Counted from the stretch's first letter, positions 37,345 to 47,096 are shown. The stretch is 64,000 nt of DNA from Agriterribacter humi (GCF_009192765.1 NZ_VOHQ01000018.1:1-64000), one strand, 5' to 3'. Notes: generated from the sequence alone by a model not told the origin. Made by a program: numbers and translations.

Positions 37345-38685
37345 TTACAAAATCGTCTTCGTATCTGTCATAAATACTCTTGTGCTTACCGTATACGTTC
37401 CGCCATTTACATCCTTATATTTAAGATCTACATAAAACGCACGATAACCCGATGCCGGTAATGCTTCTGTAATTTTAAGTTTTTTCTTTGCGGTAATATG
37501 GAGGTTGTTGCTTGTCCATTTGTCATTGCGGAAATCGGTGTCGGGCGAATCGGCATGCCATACGATCACGTCTGCCAGTTTATCTTTGGTAGCTTTAATA
37601 TTTACCTTCACGCCTTTTTTGCTTACAGAGGTTGTCCATGAACAATCCGGATAGCCGGTATTTGTGAGGGTAGCGCCAAAAAAAGAACCCAATGCTTCAA
37701 TAGCCTGTTTACCACCTCCCAGGTCATGCCCGGCATTCGGCACATAATGAAGCAAATTCTTGCCTGGTATGCTGTCGAGATAGTTTTTTATATTATCCAC
37801 TACCCAATATTCATCGTTGGTACCCATGAAAATCAGTTTGGGCATTGTAAGTGTTTTGCGGTACGAATAAGGATCAACCATGGTTGTAACCGCCGCCCCG
37901 CTTTCTGTTTTCGCGCCCTGCGGGATACCCAGCTTCACATAATCTTCAATCTGTACGCTGTAATCGCCCAGGGCTTTGATCTGGTAGTCTAAGCTCACAG
38001 GCATATTTAAAACATCAATAACCATTGGTGCTATCGCCTGGGCACGGCTGTCGGTGGCGCCGGTAAGCCATGTCGTCCAGCCTCGTTTGGAAGCACCGGA
38101 AATTACAAAACGGTTAACGGGATGATTAAGCTGCTGTTTGGAAAACTCCTGTACGGCATCCATTGCCCTTACCGCACTTTTTACCATAGGAAATAATAAC
38201 GGCCACGTATAATCGCCATCTTTTTTAAAATTGTGCAGGGTAAATGATATCAATGCATCTTCTGTCAGATCATTATAGAGCGGTTGATTGGGCGTTTGTC
38301 TTAATACAGCAACGATAGCGTGATTTGTTGCCGCCACATCAGCCATACCGATGTTGAATTTATCATCACGTCCGTTCCAGTTGGGCAAACCATTTTTTAT
38401 GGAACCACCGGTAATAAACAAAAGGGCGCCATCGTATTTATTTTCTTTTGGAACCAGCACGGTCAACTGGTGCGTCCATACATGCTCACGCCATTGCTGC
38501 GAGGTAAGCAATAATGCATAGGCTTTTACATCTCCAATATCATAAGTATCTTTTACTTCCCATTTGAATGTTTTATCGCCATTATGCAAATAACTTTGTA
38601 AAGCGGTTGATGGTGTAACCTGGGCCTGAACAAGCGTAAGGAATGAAACAAGCAATGCGAATACGCTTAAATAAATTTTCTTCAT
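37345..38685 (-). CDS. PhoPQ-activated pathogenicity-related (PqaA-type) secreted hydrolase
   Basis: 446 residues; signal peptide MKKIYLSVFALLVSFLTLVQ. The protein has the alpha/beta hydrolase layout of the PhoPQ-related family: nucleophile Ser in VISGASKRGWTTWLTG, acid in FMGTNDEYWVVD and His in PNAGHDLGGG. AMDAVQEFSKQQL and DVLNMPVSLDYQ are family-typical. The family was named for a Salmonella gene under PhoPQ control, but activity and substrate are unknown. Last gene of the SusCD/ceramidase run, 233 bases after the ceramidase-like gene; whether it is on the same transcript is uncertain. Confidence 0.85.
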   Translation of the reverse strand: MKKIYLSVFALLVSFLTLVQAQVTPSTALQSYLHNGDKTFKWEVKDTYDIGDVKAYALLLTSQQWREHVWTHQLTVLVPKENKYDGALLFITGGSIKNGLPNWNGRDDKFNIGMADVAATNHAIVAVLRQTPNQPLYNDLTEDALISFTLHNFKKDGDYTWPLLFPMVKSAVRAMDAVQEFSKQQLNHPVNRFVISGASKRGWTTWLTGATDSRAQAIAPMVIDVLNMPVSLDYQIKALGDYSVQIEDYVKLGIPQGAKTESGAAVTTMVDPYSYRKTLTMPKLIFMGTNDEYWVVDNIKNYLDSIPGKNLLHYVPNAGHDLGGGKQAIEALGSFFGATLTNTGYPDCSWTTSVSKKGVKVNIKATKDKLADVIVWHADSPDTDFRNDKWTSNNLHITAKKKLKITEALPASGYRAFYVDLKYKDVNGGTYTVSTRVFMTDTKTIL

Positions 38686-38918
38686 ATTAATTTACCGGTT
38701 TATAATTTAAATTGTACCGCCGCTCACCTATTCTCTCTGGCGAAAAGAAGCAGTCTTTTTAGATTTCTATTTTCTTGATCTAGTTCCTGCCTGCCCGAAA
38801 GCAGGGTAACAGTATTGTGGTTTATTTCGAATTTCGGATTTTATTCTTCGAATTTATTTGGAGCTTTTTCTTTGGTACTTTGTTTTTTATTTTCATTTTC
38901 GGACTGTCTAAATGTATT

Positions 38919-40190
38919 TCACTTGGCCGGCGCCGGACTTTCCTTAATCCACTTTAACACTTCGTTTATATATATATCACCTGTCATTTCGCCAAGGCTG
39001 GTGCGGCTCACGTAATCATATCTTTTAAAGCTGTTGAAATCAACTTTAGTAAGGATATAGCCAAATGCGTCATTGGTTAAGCCAAAAAGAAACGGTTGTT
39101 TGGTAGGCATATGACGTTTTACATAATAACCGATATTGGGCAGGGCTTCGCCCGGTATAGTAAGTACCTGCGCTGTTCCAATGTTAAGCAGGTTGATTTG
39201 TGTGGTAGCCGAATTGACATCAGCATTTTCACCCGCCAGTTTCAACGGCGAGTGGCTGAGAATATATTTCATAATATCCGAATCAATGGGAAACTTTATC
39301 TTCTTTGATGCGCAATAGATATCCGGATTGGATTGCATAGGGGCGTCAGCAACAATACGCAAGGCTTCATCTGCCAGTAGTTCGCCAATGCGTATGCATT
39401 CCTGCCAGTCATTGGCTTCGCCTTTTTCCAAACGGTTATCTGCTGTAACCATCCCACCCTGCGCACTGTTCATAAAGAGTGCAACGCCACCAGCCTTAGA
39501 TTCAATCCGATGATACAATGGTCCGCATAAATCAGGGCTTAAAATGCCCTGTGATGAGCCTATTATTTCAGGATGAACTGCATAATTAATCAATGTGGCA
39601 ATGGGGCTGTTTTTATTTTTACCGGTAGTTGCTATTGCCTGTATAACGCCACAACGCGGATCATACAACTGGGGAGCGTAATAATTGTAAGCGATCTTTC
39701 CTTTGGCTTCATCTACGGCTATTTTTAATGAAGCCGGCTCAAGTTTGCTTACCGCTTCATTTACCGCATCGGCAATTTGCTGCACACACCAGTCCAAATA
39801 TTTCAGGTCGGCATGCGACGTGCCTTTTTCATCAGGAAAACCATAAGCATCGGGAGCGCTGTGGGTATGGGTAACGCCTATAAGAATATTTTCGGGTGCA
39901 ATGCCTTTGATCAATGCACGTGATTTGTTGCCTAACACCGAAGGCCAACCTAAATTATCAATGTTAACAATTGCAATTCTTGTGGGTCCCTTTTCAAACA
40001 CCAATGCCCTTGCGTACAAATCGCCCTGCTTTACGGTTGCCGGCTTTGGTGTACCAACTCCGCCGGATACCGGTAGTAAAGGATTGGGTGTAATAACCCT
40101 TACTGCAGCGCCGGCTTTGAATGTTTGGGTGTAGGAACCAGGTATAAAACCAATGATACACAGAAAAAAAATAAATACTCTTACATACAT
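38919..40190 (-). CDS. Neutral/alkaline ceramidase-like secreted hydrolase (N-terminal domain only)
   Basis: 423 residues with a signal peptide (MYVRVFIFFLCIIGFIPGS). The ATG at 40190 is chosen because it opens that signal; a start 108 bases upstream adds a non-coding-looking extension. Motifs are AAVRVITPNPLLPVSGG, ARALVFEKGPTRIAIVN, GVTHTHSAPDAYG (zinc His pair), NYAVHPEIIG and MNSAQGGMVTA. These match neutral ceramidases, zinc amidases that free the fatty acid from ceramide. The protein stops after the catalytic domain and lacks the C-terminal Ig-like domain of the characterised enzymes (about 650-780 residues). The substrate may therefore be another N-acyl lipid. It lies 133 bases after SusD. 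Confidence 0.83.
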   Translation of the reverse strand: MYVRVFIFFLCIIGFIPGSYTQTFKAGAAVRVITPNPLLPVSGGVGTPKPATVKQGDLYARALVFEKGPTRIAIVNIDNLGWPSVLGNKSRALIKGIAPENILIGVTHTHSAPDAYGFPDEKGTSHADLKYLDWCVQQIADAVNEAVSKLEPASLKIAVDEAKGKIAYNYYAPQLYDPRCGVIQAIATTGKNKNSPIATLINYAVHPEIIGSSQGILSPDLCGPLYHRIESKAGGVALFMNSAQGGMVTADNRLEKGEANDWQECIRIGELLADEALRIVADAPMQSNPDIYCASKKIKFPIDSDIMKYILSHSPLKLAGENADVNSATTQINLLNIGTAQVLTIPGEALPNIGYYVKRHMPTKQPFLFGLTNDAFGYILTKVDFNSFKRYDYVSRTSLGEMTGDIYINEVLKWIKESPAPAK

Positions 40191-40323
40191 CTTATAAACA
40201 ATTATCTCTCTGACAAAATATCTGCAACAATATTTGGACTTTTGTGAGGAAAAAAGGTGGAAGGTGTAGGGTGGAACAGTTTTTTGCCCTATACCCAATG
40301 CCTTTAGGCCTTACACCCTACCC

Positions 40324-42015
40324 CTACCATGGCTTGCCAGTTCCCTGAATAACCCAGGGTCTTGACCACGGACTGTTTTTGGTACCATTACCACCAAAAT
40401 TCGATAATGGTGTACTTTCAAGGTTTTCATTTGCTGCCTCCACATTGGTACCATTAAGATTCCGTTCTTCAACGGGATAGTAGAATCTTAGAGGTAATTC
40501 TTTTGCTACAGTTCTAAGTTCCACGCCATGCAATTCAGGGTAACCCGTTCTGCGCCAGTCAAACCACGCCTCTGTAGCAACAGACCAGGTAGATATCCAT
40601 TTTTGGGTAATGATTTGTTCCTGCGAGCCATCAAAAGCAACTTCAGGCTGTGCAACATAATCCGCGGCTTGTGAAGCGCTGAGTCCCCATGCTTCAAATG
40701 ATGCCTGAATAGCCTGGTTGTAGTGCGTTTCAGCATCACCCGCATTCCACCCTTTTACGGCTGATGCTTCTGCAAGGATAAAATGAACTTCTGCGGCCGA
40801 CATTAGCCTTACTTTGGAGCCACCAGCATTACCCTTGGCAAACCTGGCATTCACCCAGGAGACATGAGGATTGTGGGCGGACTGCTGCGGATCCGGGCTA
40901 AGGTTGTATAATTGAGGAGCATTTAAAGCAACAGGAAGGCCAACGTAATGGGGATCCTGGTTTATATCATTCAGCGTGAGCTGTCTGGAAGCCAGGTAAT
41001 CAGGAGAAACTATCCGCACTGCGTTTCTTGTTACGCCATTTATAGTAGTATCATATACCGTTTTACTGATACTGCCGGTAAGGCTGGCATCAACATAGAT
41101 TGAAACCTCCACAGGATTAGCCCAAACTGCTATCCTTGGATCATTTCTTTCCAGCAAAGCTTTTACCAGCGTATTAGCCATTTTTATGCGCCTGTAATTG
41201 CTACTATCCGATTGTGGTATTGCATACGAAGGCCATGAATCGCCATCACTATTGCCCGGAAAGCCCATTGCTGCATCTTCGGATGCATTCTTAATGATGG
41301 GATATTGATCAGGAGTATTGACTATTTTTTCAATTCCTGCCTGCGCTACCGAAGGCAACTTATCTGATATGCGCATATAATACCGGAGGGCTAATGAATT
41401 GGCAAACTTCCTCCATTTGGCGGCATCACCACCATAATATATATCTGCAGATCCTACAGTACTGTTGAACTGCGATTCAGAAAGTAAAGTATTTGCTTTC
41501 TCCAGATCTGCCAAAATACCTTCATAAATGCTTTGCTGGCTATCGAAGGCGGGGAATGTATATTCGGCTCCGCCTGTCTCGCCTTTTAATGCCTGGGTAT
41601 AAGGAGCATCGCCATATAAATCGGTTATCAATCCAAACATCAGGCTTTTCATTACCAGTGTTATACCCTGTTGCAAAGGATAATCTAATTCTACCGCCTT
41701 GTCATACACAAACTGGTTGTTTCTTAAAATATCATAATATCCTGTCCAACTATTGCTGTTGCCCCAGTCATAGTTATTATGTCCGCCTCCCCATCCATCT
41801 TTTTGCGTATGCTGCATCACTCCTGCAATATCCTGGTAACCGAGTCCAACAAAGGCTCTTCCGGCTTCTGATAATACAGTTGATAATACCAGGTTAGGAT
41901 TTGTTGAAGAAGGGTCTGCACCATTAGGATTTTCATTCAACTCTACAAGGTGTTTGGTACAGGAAAAACCAATGGCTGAAAACACCACTAATATTGTAAT
42001 ATATATCTTTTTCAT
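40324..42015 (-). CDS. SusD/RagB-family outer-membrane lipoprotein (SusD-like 2)
   Basis: 563-residue surface lipoprotein; the lipobox ends in Cys19 (AIGFSCTKH). It is the ligand-capturing lid of a SusCD transporter. Features are VELNENPNGADPSSTNPNLVLS, MKSLMFGLITDLYGDAPY, WRKFANSLALRYYMRIS, MSAAEVHFILAEASAVKGWN and WSVATEAWFDWRRTGYPEL, all of the SusD-like_2 branch. Stop-to-start distance from the SusC gene is 30 bases, so they are one transcript. The ligand is not predictable from sequence; the following gene encodes a ceramidase-like enzyme. Confidence 0.95.
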   Translation of the reverse strand: MKKIYITILVVFSAIGFSCTKHLVELNENPNGADPSSTNPNLVLSTVLSEAGRAFVGLGYQDIAGVMQHTQKDGWGGGHNNYDWGNSNSWTGYYDILRNNQFVYDKAVELDYPLQQGITLVMKSLMFGLITDLYGDAPYTQALKGETGGAEYTFPAFDSQQSIYEGILADLEKANTLLSESQFNSTVGSADIYYGGDAAKWRKFANSLALRYYMRISDKLPSVAQAGIEKIVNTPDQYPIIKNASEDAAMGFPGNSDGDSWPSYAIPQSDSSNYRRIKMANTLVKALLERNDPRIAVWANPVEVSIYVDASLTGSISKTVYDTTINGVTRNAVRIVSPDYLASRQLTLNDINQDPHYVGLPVALNAPQLYNLSPDPQQSAHNPHVSWVNARFAKGNAGGSKVRLMSAAEVHFILAEASAVKGWNAGDAETHYNQAIQASFEAWGLSASQAADYVAQPEVAFDGSQEQIITQKWISTWSVATEAWFDWRRTGYPELHGVELRTVAKELPLRFYYPVEERNLNGTNVEAANENLESTPLSNFGGNGTKNSPWSRPWVIQGTGKPW

Positions 42016-42045
42016 ATCTGCTATGTTGAATAGTTTAGGAATAGC

Positions 42046-45000
42046 TTAAAATGTAATATTCAGTTTAACGCCTATTGGTATTGACCATGGTGTAACATTG
42101 TATCTTTCTATCCCTTGTTTAAATTGAATTCCTCCCTGCACACCTGTTGTTGGCTGGAAAGCATTTTCAGGATCAATGCCAATTTTTGCTTCTGTCCATA
42201 AGATAATATTTCTGCTGTAAACAGAAAAGCTGATATCCTGCATTTTGAAAGATTGAACCAATGAAGCTGGCAGGGCATATGAAAGAGACAGCTCCCTAAG
42301 TTTAATGTAAGAAGCAGAAAATAATGTCGGTTCCATGAATTCCCATGGATTACTTACAGCATACAACATAGGTATGGTTTTATTGGGGTTACCGGGATCA
42401 TCCAGCCCCAGTATATTTTCTCCCAGGTTTTCTGCATATCCTGTTGGGTTTCCATCAGCATCCCAGCCGGTTGCGTAAACACCAGGGGCAAACATTCCTC
42501 CATAAGGCAGGTTAAAACCGGAGATAATTACCGGATAGCTCGCCCGTTCCGGTGTAGGCCATCCTACACGCAAAAATCTTCCATTATGTACTTTTATTAA
42601 TTCATCTTCATGGGCAACTAAGTAATCGCGCAATTCCTTGCCCGTCATCGTACCCGGATCAATAAAATTGTCAAACTGAAGCCCCGCTCTGCCGTCTTCG
42701 ATACCATACCTGTAGGTTTGTGATACAAACTGACCGCCATTCCTCCAGTCAAAAGTCATATTCAGCGTCCAGTTTTTCCAGCTAACAGAAGTTTGAGCGC
42801 CCATTATAAAACGCGGATTAAAGTTTCCTATTTTATTCCTGGTTGCCAAAGCATCCAGTTGCACCCATTTAGCGCCGTCTTCATTTCCATTGTCTAATAG
42901 CGGGTATCCATAATAGGGAGATCCTTTATCTTCGACTACACGAAGTTTATTTCCATAAATATCACCTACTTCCTCTCCCAGGAAAGTATAAGCACCCCCT
43001 TTGGCATCTGACCAGTAGGTGAAGTAAGGCATTTCATCGGCCAGTTCCATTACTTTAGTACGGTTACGGGTAAGGTTCACACTTACATCCCATCTCCAGT
43101 TCCTTGTTTGAACAGGTGTGCCGCCTAATGTAAGTTCAATACCTGAACTTCTCAACAGCCCGGCATTGATATTCTTTGAAGAAAATCCAGTAGAGGGAGC
43201 CAAGCCTGTACTGAATATCTGGTTTTTGTTATCAACCGTGTAGTAGGTGCCCGCAAAACGTAAACGATTTTGAAATAAGTTGATATCAATGCCCGCTTCA
43301 TAGGATACAGCCAGTTCGGGTTTAAGATCGGGATTGAGCAATGTACCCGATGTAGCAAGCCGGGGCACATCATTCCATGTTCCGGCATTACCCAAAACCG
43401 ATATCAGTTGATAAACACCGGCATCATTACCAGCCTGTGCATAGCCACCTCTTAATTTAATAAGATTAATGTCGGGAGACCTGATACCGAGAATTTCATT
43501 CACCAATACGCTTAAAGAAGCCGATGGGTAAAAATAAGCTTTTGCCCCCGGCAATGTACTCGACCAGTCGGTCCGGCCACTGAGATCAAGATAGACCATA
43601 TCCTTAAAGCCCAGCGTGGCCATTTCATACACACTGTTAACCTGCTTCTCATAAAGGTAGCTGCTGTAATCAAGATTTGCAGGAAGGATATTTTGAATGG
43701 TGAACACATTTGGAACGACCAGGCCTGTTCCGTTTTTAGTTGCTGTTCTTTCAGAACTTCCGGTTTGATAGCGTGTGTTGCCACCTACAGAAGCCGAAAG
43801 GCTGAAACCACCGAAATCTTTTTTATAGGTTGCCAGGAAATCTGCGTTTCCCTCAAAACTCCTGATATTGGTTATGCCGTATGCGCCACGGGGGTCTTCG
43901 GTATAGCCATTCGCCATTTTGGTTTCTCTTTTTTCACTAAAATTATCCAGTCCGTAACGAAACATCAGGCTTATGTCTCTTGTAACCTGCCAGTCGGCTT
44001 TAATATTTCCATATACCCTGTCTCGCACAAATGAATTATTTACTTCGTATGCCAGGAAATATGGATTATTGAAATCAGGATGCTGTGAACGTTGTACCAG
44101 CCCTTCCTGCCCGGGAACCCAGTAATCTTTTAAATCAAGCATATCTGTATTGGGTGAAACGGCATACGCCCATTGCAGCGGATTTGCACCTCTTTCACCA
44201 GCAGGGCGATTATTGGAATTATTACGGCTTAGGTCTACATTGGTGCTCAACCTGAATTTACTACTTACTTTAACCGTTGAATTAAGATTAAGGGTGTTGC
44301 GGAACAGATCTGAATTAGGAATGATACCCTTGTTTCTCATATTGGCATATGAAATACGGTAGTTCATGGATTCGGTACTATTGGCTACGGAAACCCCATT
44401 GGTAGTTGTAAGCCCGGTTTGCACGAAATTTTTGACATTGTTGGGATGAGAAACCAGCGGAATAGGAATTTGATTACCATTTTCATCGAGCGGGCTATTC
44501 CATTGTATAGCATAATAGCCTCTATCCAGTTCAGGGCCGCCGGCGCCACCTGATTCATCCACAATTACATAATCGGGATTGAACCTTGGATCGGAAACAC
44601 CCAGTGGATCAGATAATATATTCCCTGAAATAGAAACTGGTGTGGCAGGGAAAACACCGCTTGCAAACCTTGTTTGCCAGTTCAGGAATTTATAGGGCTT
44701 CTCAAAAACAGTGTTCGATGTAAAATTAACTGTCATTTTTTTAACGCCCTTCCCACTCTTGGTGGTAATCAGTACTACGCCATTGCCTGCTCTTGAACCA
44801 TACAGTGCAGCCGCGCTCGGCCCCTTAAGAATAGACACGTTTTCAATATCATCAGGATTAATACCAGCTATCGCATTTCCATAATCTACCCTGTTATCAT
44901 TACCTACCTGGCTAACATTATTCAACGTGTTGGCAATAGGAACGCCATCTATTACGAACAAAGGCTGGTTATCGCTGCTCAATGAAGTAGCGCCACGGAT

Positions 45001-45606
45001 AATCATACTTACCGAAGAGCCGGCCCCACCCGTTTGATTGATCGTAACCCCTGCTACTTTGCCCGACATCGCGTTTAATACATTTTCCTGTGCCACACGA
45101 TTCATTTCCTTGCCGGCTACCTGTTCTACAGAATAACCCAGAGATTTTTTTTCCCTTGTAATACCAAGTGCAGTTACCACTACACCCGACAGTTCCTGTG
45201 CTGTATTTTCAATTGTTACGGTAAGATTGGAACGACCCGCTATTGCCGTTTCAATCGTTTTATAACTCACGGCGCTAAACACTAAAGTGCTATTGCCATT
45301 TTTAACATTCAGTGAAAACAATCCGTTCTCGTCTGTTGTAGTGGCGTTATTTGTTCCTTTCTCTGTAACAGTTACACCTGCTACAGGGCCGTTCTCATCT
45401 TTAACCGTACCCTTTACAACAAAATCGGCATGAGTGGATTTTGCGGTTTGCAGAAGGGCGGGCACTTTGTTGTGTGCAAATAATTTACTCTTGTTATTTT
45501 GGGGTGAGCCGGATAATAATGCCATATCCTGCGCCGCCACCGGATGTAAAAAGATTACCAGGCTAAACAGGGATAGCAGCCTGATGGTAAAGCAGCAATT
45601 TCTCAT
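42046..45606 (-). CDS. SusC/RagA-family TonB-dependent outer-membrane transporter
   Basis: 1186 residues after choosing ATG 45606, which starts the signal peptide MRNCCFTIRLLSLFSLVIFL; the longer frame from 45708 overlaps the upstream lipoprotein gene. A carboxypeptidase-regulatory-like domain (VKGTVKDENGPVAGVTVTEK) is followed by the plug (VSMIIRGATSLSSDNQPLFV, ALYGSRAGNGVVLITTKSG). A 22-strand-type barrel ending VTPWSIPIGVKLNITF completes it. No STN signalling domain is present before the plug, so it is not a classic transducer for an anti-sigma factor. SusD follows at 30 bases. It would import a ligand captured by SusD through TonB. Confidence 0.96.
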   Translation of the reverse strand: MRNCCFTIRLLSLFSLVIFLHPVAAQDMALLSGSPQNNKSKLFAHNKVPALLQTAKSTHADFVVKGTVKDENGPVAGVTVTEKGTNNATTTDENGLFSLNVKNGNSTLVFSAVSYKTIETAIAGRSNLTVTIENTAQELSGVVVTALGITREKKSLGYSVEQVAGKEMNRVAQENVLNAMSGKVAGVTINQTGGAGSSVSMIIRGATSLSSDNQPLFVIDGVPIANTLNNVSQVGNDNRVDYGNAIAGINPDDIENVSILKGPSAAALYGSRAGNGVVLITTKSGKGVKKMTVNFTSNTVFEKPYKFLNWQTRFASGVFPATPVSISGNILSDPLGVSDPRFNPDYVIVDESGGAGGPELDRGYYAIQWNSPLDENGNQIPIPLVSHPNNVKNFVQTGLTTTNGVSVANSTESMNYRISYANMRNKGIIPNSDLFRNTLNLNSTVKVSSKFRLSTNVDLSRNNSNNRPAGERGANPLQWAYAVSPNTDMLDLKDYWVPGQEGLVQRSQHPDFNNPYFLAYEVNNSFVRDRVYGNIKADWQVTRDISLMFRYGLDNFSEKRETKMANGYTEDPRGAYGITNIRSFEGNADFLATYKKDFGGFSLSASVGGNTRYQTGSSERTATKNGTGLVVPNVFTIQNILPANLDYSSYLYEKQVNSVYEMATLGFKDMVYLDLSGRTDWSSTLPGAKAYFYPSASLSVLVNEILGIRSPDINLIKLRGGYAQAGNDAGVYQLISVLGNAGTWNDVPRLATSGTLLNPDLKPELAVSYEAGIDINLFQNRLRFAGTYYTVDNKNQIFSTGLAPSTGFSSKNINAGLLRSSGIELTLGGTPVQTRNWRWDVSVNLTRNRTKVMELADEMPYFTYWSDAKGGAYTFLGEEVGDIYGNKLRVVEDKGSPYYGYPLLDNGNEDGAKWVQLDALATRNKIGNFNPRFIMGAQTSVSWKNWTLNMTFDWRNGGQFVSQTYRYGIEDGRAGLQFDNFIDPGTMTGKELRDYLVAHEDELIKVHNGRFLRVGWPTPERASYPVIISGFNLPYGGMFAPGVYATGWDADGNPTGYAENLGENILGLDDPGNPNKTIPMLYAVSNPWEFMEPTLFSASYIKLRELSLSYALPASLVQSFKMQDISFSVYSRNIILWTEAKIGIDPENAFQPTTGVQGGIQFKQGIERYNVTPWSIPIGVKLNITF

Positions 45607-45652
45607 AACAGTTCGATTGATTGTGTAAATAAATGATGACTTAAAATTCGGA

Positions 45653-46189
45653 TTATTGTTTTTCAAAGATGAAATACACGGGTATATCTGCATCCACTTC
45701 AGCAACATAAATGGTATTGCTCAGCGAACCCAGCTTCATATTGGTAGCATTAATGTCTTCAATCCATAACGGCGTATCCTTACCATCGGATGAAATGAGA
45801 TGCAGGGCTGAGCCGTATACCTGCAAATTCCAGGTGCCGGTATTACCGGCATTGGGCATCATAAAATCAGTACTTCCGGTAATGCTGAAAGTTCCTTTGG
45901 AATCAAAAGTAAAAATGTTACCCTGTGTTGCTGTAATCTGTGGTCCGGTTAAGGGTAAAAATGACGCTAAAATATGCAGGCTGGTTCCAACAGGCAGGTC
46001 ATCGCCACCAAACGGGTTCGGAATGGGATAGGCTAATGTAATATCCGTTTGTTTCCAGGTACCGGTTACCCAGCCTTTTTTAATCGAAGCCAGGTCTTCT
46101 TTTTTTGGCTCTTCCTTTTTGCAGGACACCATTAAAAATACCGGAGCAATAAGCAGTAGTAAAGCAAATGCTTTGAAAATTCTTTTCAT
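45653..46189 (-). CDS. Lipocalin-like lipoprotein upstream of SusC
   Basis: 178-residue predicted lipoprotein; the lipobox ends in Cys23 (VFLMVSCKK), followed by a short Lys/Glu linker. The mature region reads GWVTGTWKQTDITLAYPIP near its start and has alternating strands (GNIFTFDSKGTFSITG, GTWNLQVYG, ATNMKLGSL), like lipocalin or DUF5004-type lipoproteins. I cannot name a family securely. The ATG at 46189 is used; a TTG six bases upstream is less likely. It is the first gene of the minus-strand SusCD run, with 46 bases to the SusC start; co-expression is probable. Confidence 0.75.
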   Translation of the reverse strand: MKRIFKAFALLLLIAPVFLMVSCKKEEPKKEDLASIKKGWVTGTWKQTDITLAYPIPNPFGGDDLPVGTSLHILASFLPLTGPQITATQGNIFTFDSKGTFSITGSTDFMMPNAGNTGTWNLQVYGSALHLISSDGKDTPLWIEDINATNMKLGSLSNTIYVAEVDADIPVYFIFEKQ

Positions 46190-46544
46190 GAGCAAACGGT
46201 TGATGTGATGAATTGTGATAATTGTTTTGGTTTTACAAAGTTGTAGTTTTTTTAGCCAGGGATATGCATCTGTTTTATAGTTTTTGAAAAATTAATAGTG
46301 GTTTAAAGAAATCATATTCATGTATCCTCAATAAGTAGGTGTATACCTATAGTTGAAATAAAGATCAATTTTATCCAAATTATGCAGACTAACAAATGTT
46401 AATTATTATAAAAAAAATAGCTTAAATTATTGTGAGGAGTTTTACTTCCCCGCAAGTTTTAAACCCGCGGGGGTAGTAAAATTTGTGAAATTTGGGATAA
46501 GGGGCCGGGGGAAAGAGGTATAACATATTAATCACATTAAGTCC
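46190..46544. other. Intergenic region between ECF sigma gene and SusCD locus
   Basis: 355 bases, very AT-rich except for the long palindrome listed separately at 46441-46480. One 7-of-8 match to the -7 promoter element on the minus strand lies near 46236. No anti-sigma or other gene is seen here. Confidence 0.5.
46441..46480. promoter_or_regulatory. Long imperfect palindrome upstream of the SusCD run
   Basis: TTTACT-T-CCCCGC (46441-46453) pairs with GCGGGG-GT-AGTAAA (46467-46480); the 13-base loop contains GTTTTAAAC, which can pair further. It lies 65 bases after the sigma-factor stop. Neither strand has a T-tract after the stem, so it is not a standard terminator; an operator or RNA processing hairpin is possible. 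Confidence 0.6.
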
Positions 46545-47096
46545 TTAGCACATTTGCTTCCGCAGATTGATCATAGCCCGGAAGGCAAGATTGTTAACAG
46601 ACTGATAGTTCATGCTGAGTTTTATGGCGATCTGTTCGTAAGTAAGACCTTCAAAAAACCGAAGCCTCACTACCTGCTTTTGACGGGATGTGAGCTGTGC
46701 CAATGCAATATTTAAACGACTTTTTTGTTCGGTAATCCTTTCAGATGAAATGATGATCTCTTCTATATTCTCATCTTCCTGCAACCGTTGTTCATTATCA
46801 TGCAGTTCATTTACAACCACTTTACGTTTAACTTTTTTCAGAATAATGCTTTTCAGCACTTTTACAAGATAGCTGTAAGAATGATTAACATCCCCGATAC
46901 TGGCCCTGTAATGCCATATTTCAATGAAAATTTCCTGTAAGGCGTCTTTTGCCAATTCCCGGTTGTCTGTCATTTTTAAAGCTGCATGAAATAACCTGTC
47001 AATATAAGTATCATACAGGTATCCCAGGGCTTCTGTATTCCCCTGCTTCAACTGTCGCCAGCAGGCAGCGTCGTTCTGGTAAATACATTCAGGCAT
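46545..47096 (-). CDS. ECF sigma-70 factor (Bacteroidota type)
   Basis: 183 residues. Sigma region 2 reads YDTYIDRLFHAALKMTDNRE and AKDALQEIFIEIWHYRA; region 4 reads LTSRQKQVVRLRFFEGLTYE followed by QIAIKLSMNYQSVNNLAFRAM. ATG 47096 is chosen (MPECIYQND); an upstream start at 47114 is possible. Such sigma factors often sit with a FecR anti-sigma and a SusC transducer, but no anti-sigma gene is adjacent and the SusC here lacks an STN domain. Control of the SusCD run by this sigma is plausible from position only. Confidence 0.92.
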   Translation of the reverse strand: MPECIYQNDAACWRQLKQGNTEALGYLYDTYIDRLFHAALKMTDNRELAKDALQEIFIEIWHYRASIGDVNHSYSYLVKVLKSIILKKVKRKVVVNELHDNEQRLQEDENIEEIIISSERITEQKSRLNIALAQLTSRQKQVVRLRFFEGLTYEQIAIKLSMNYQSVNNLAFRAMINLRKQMC

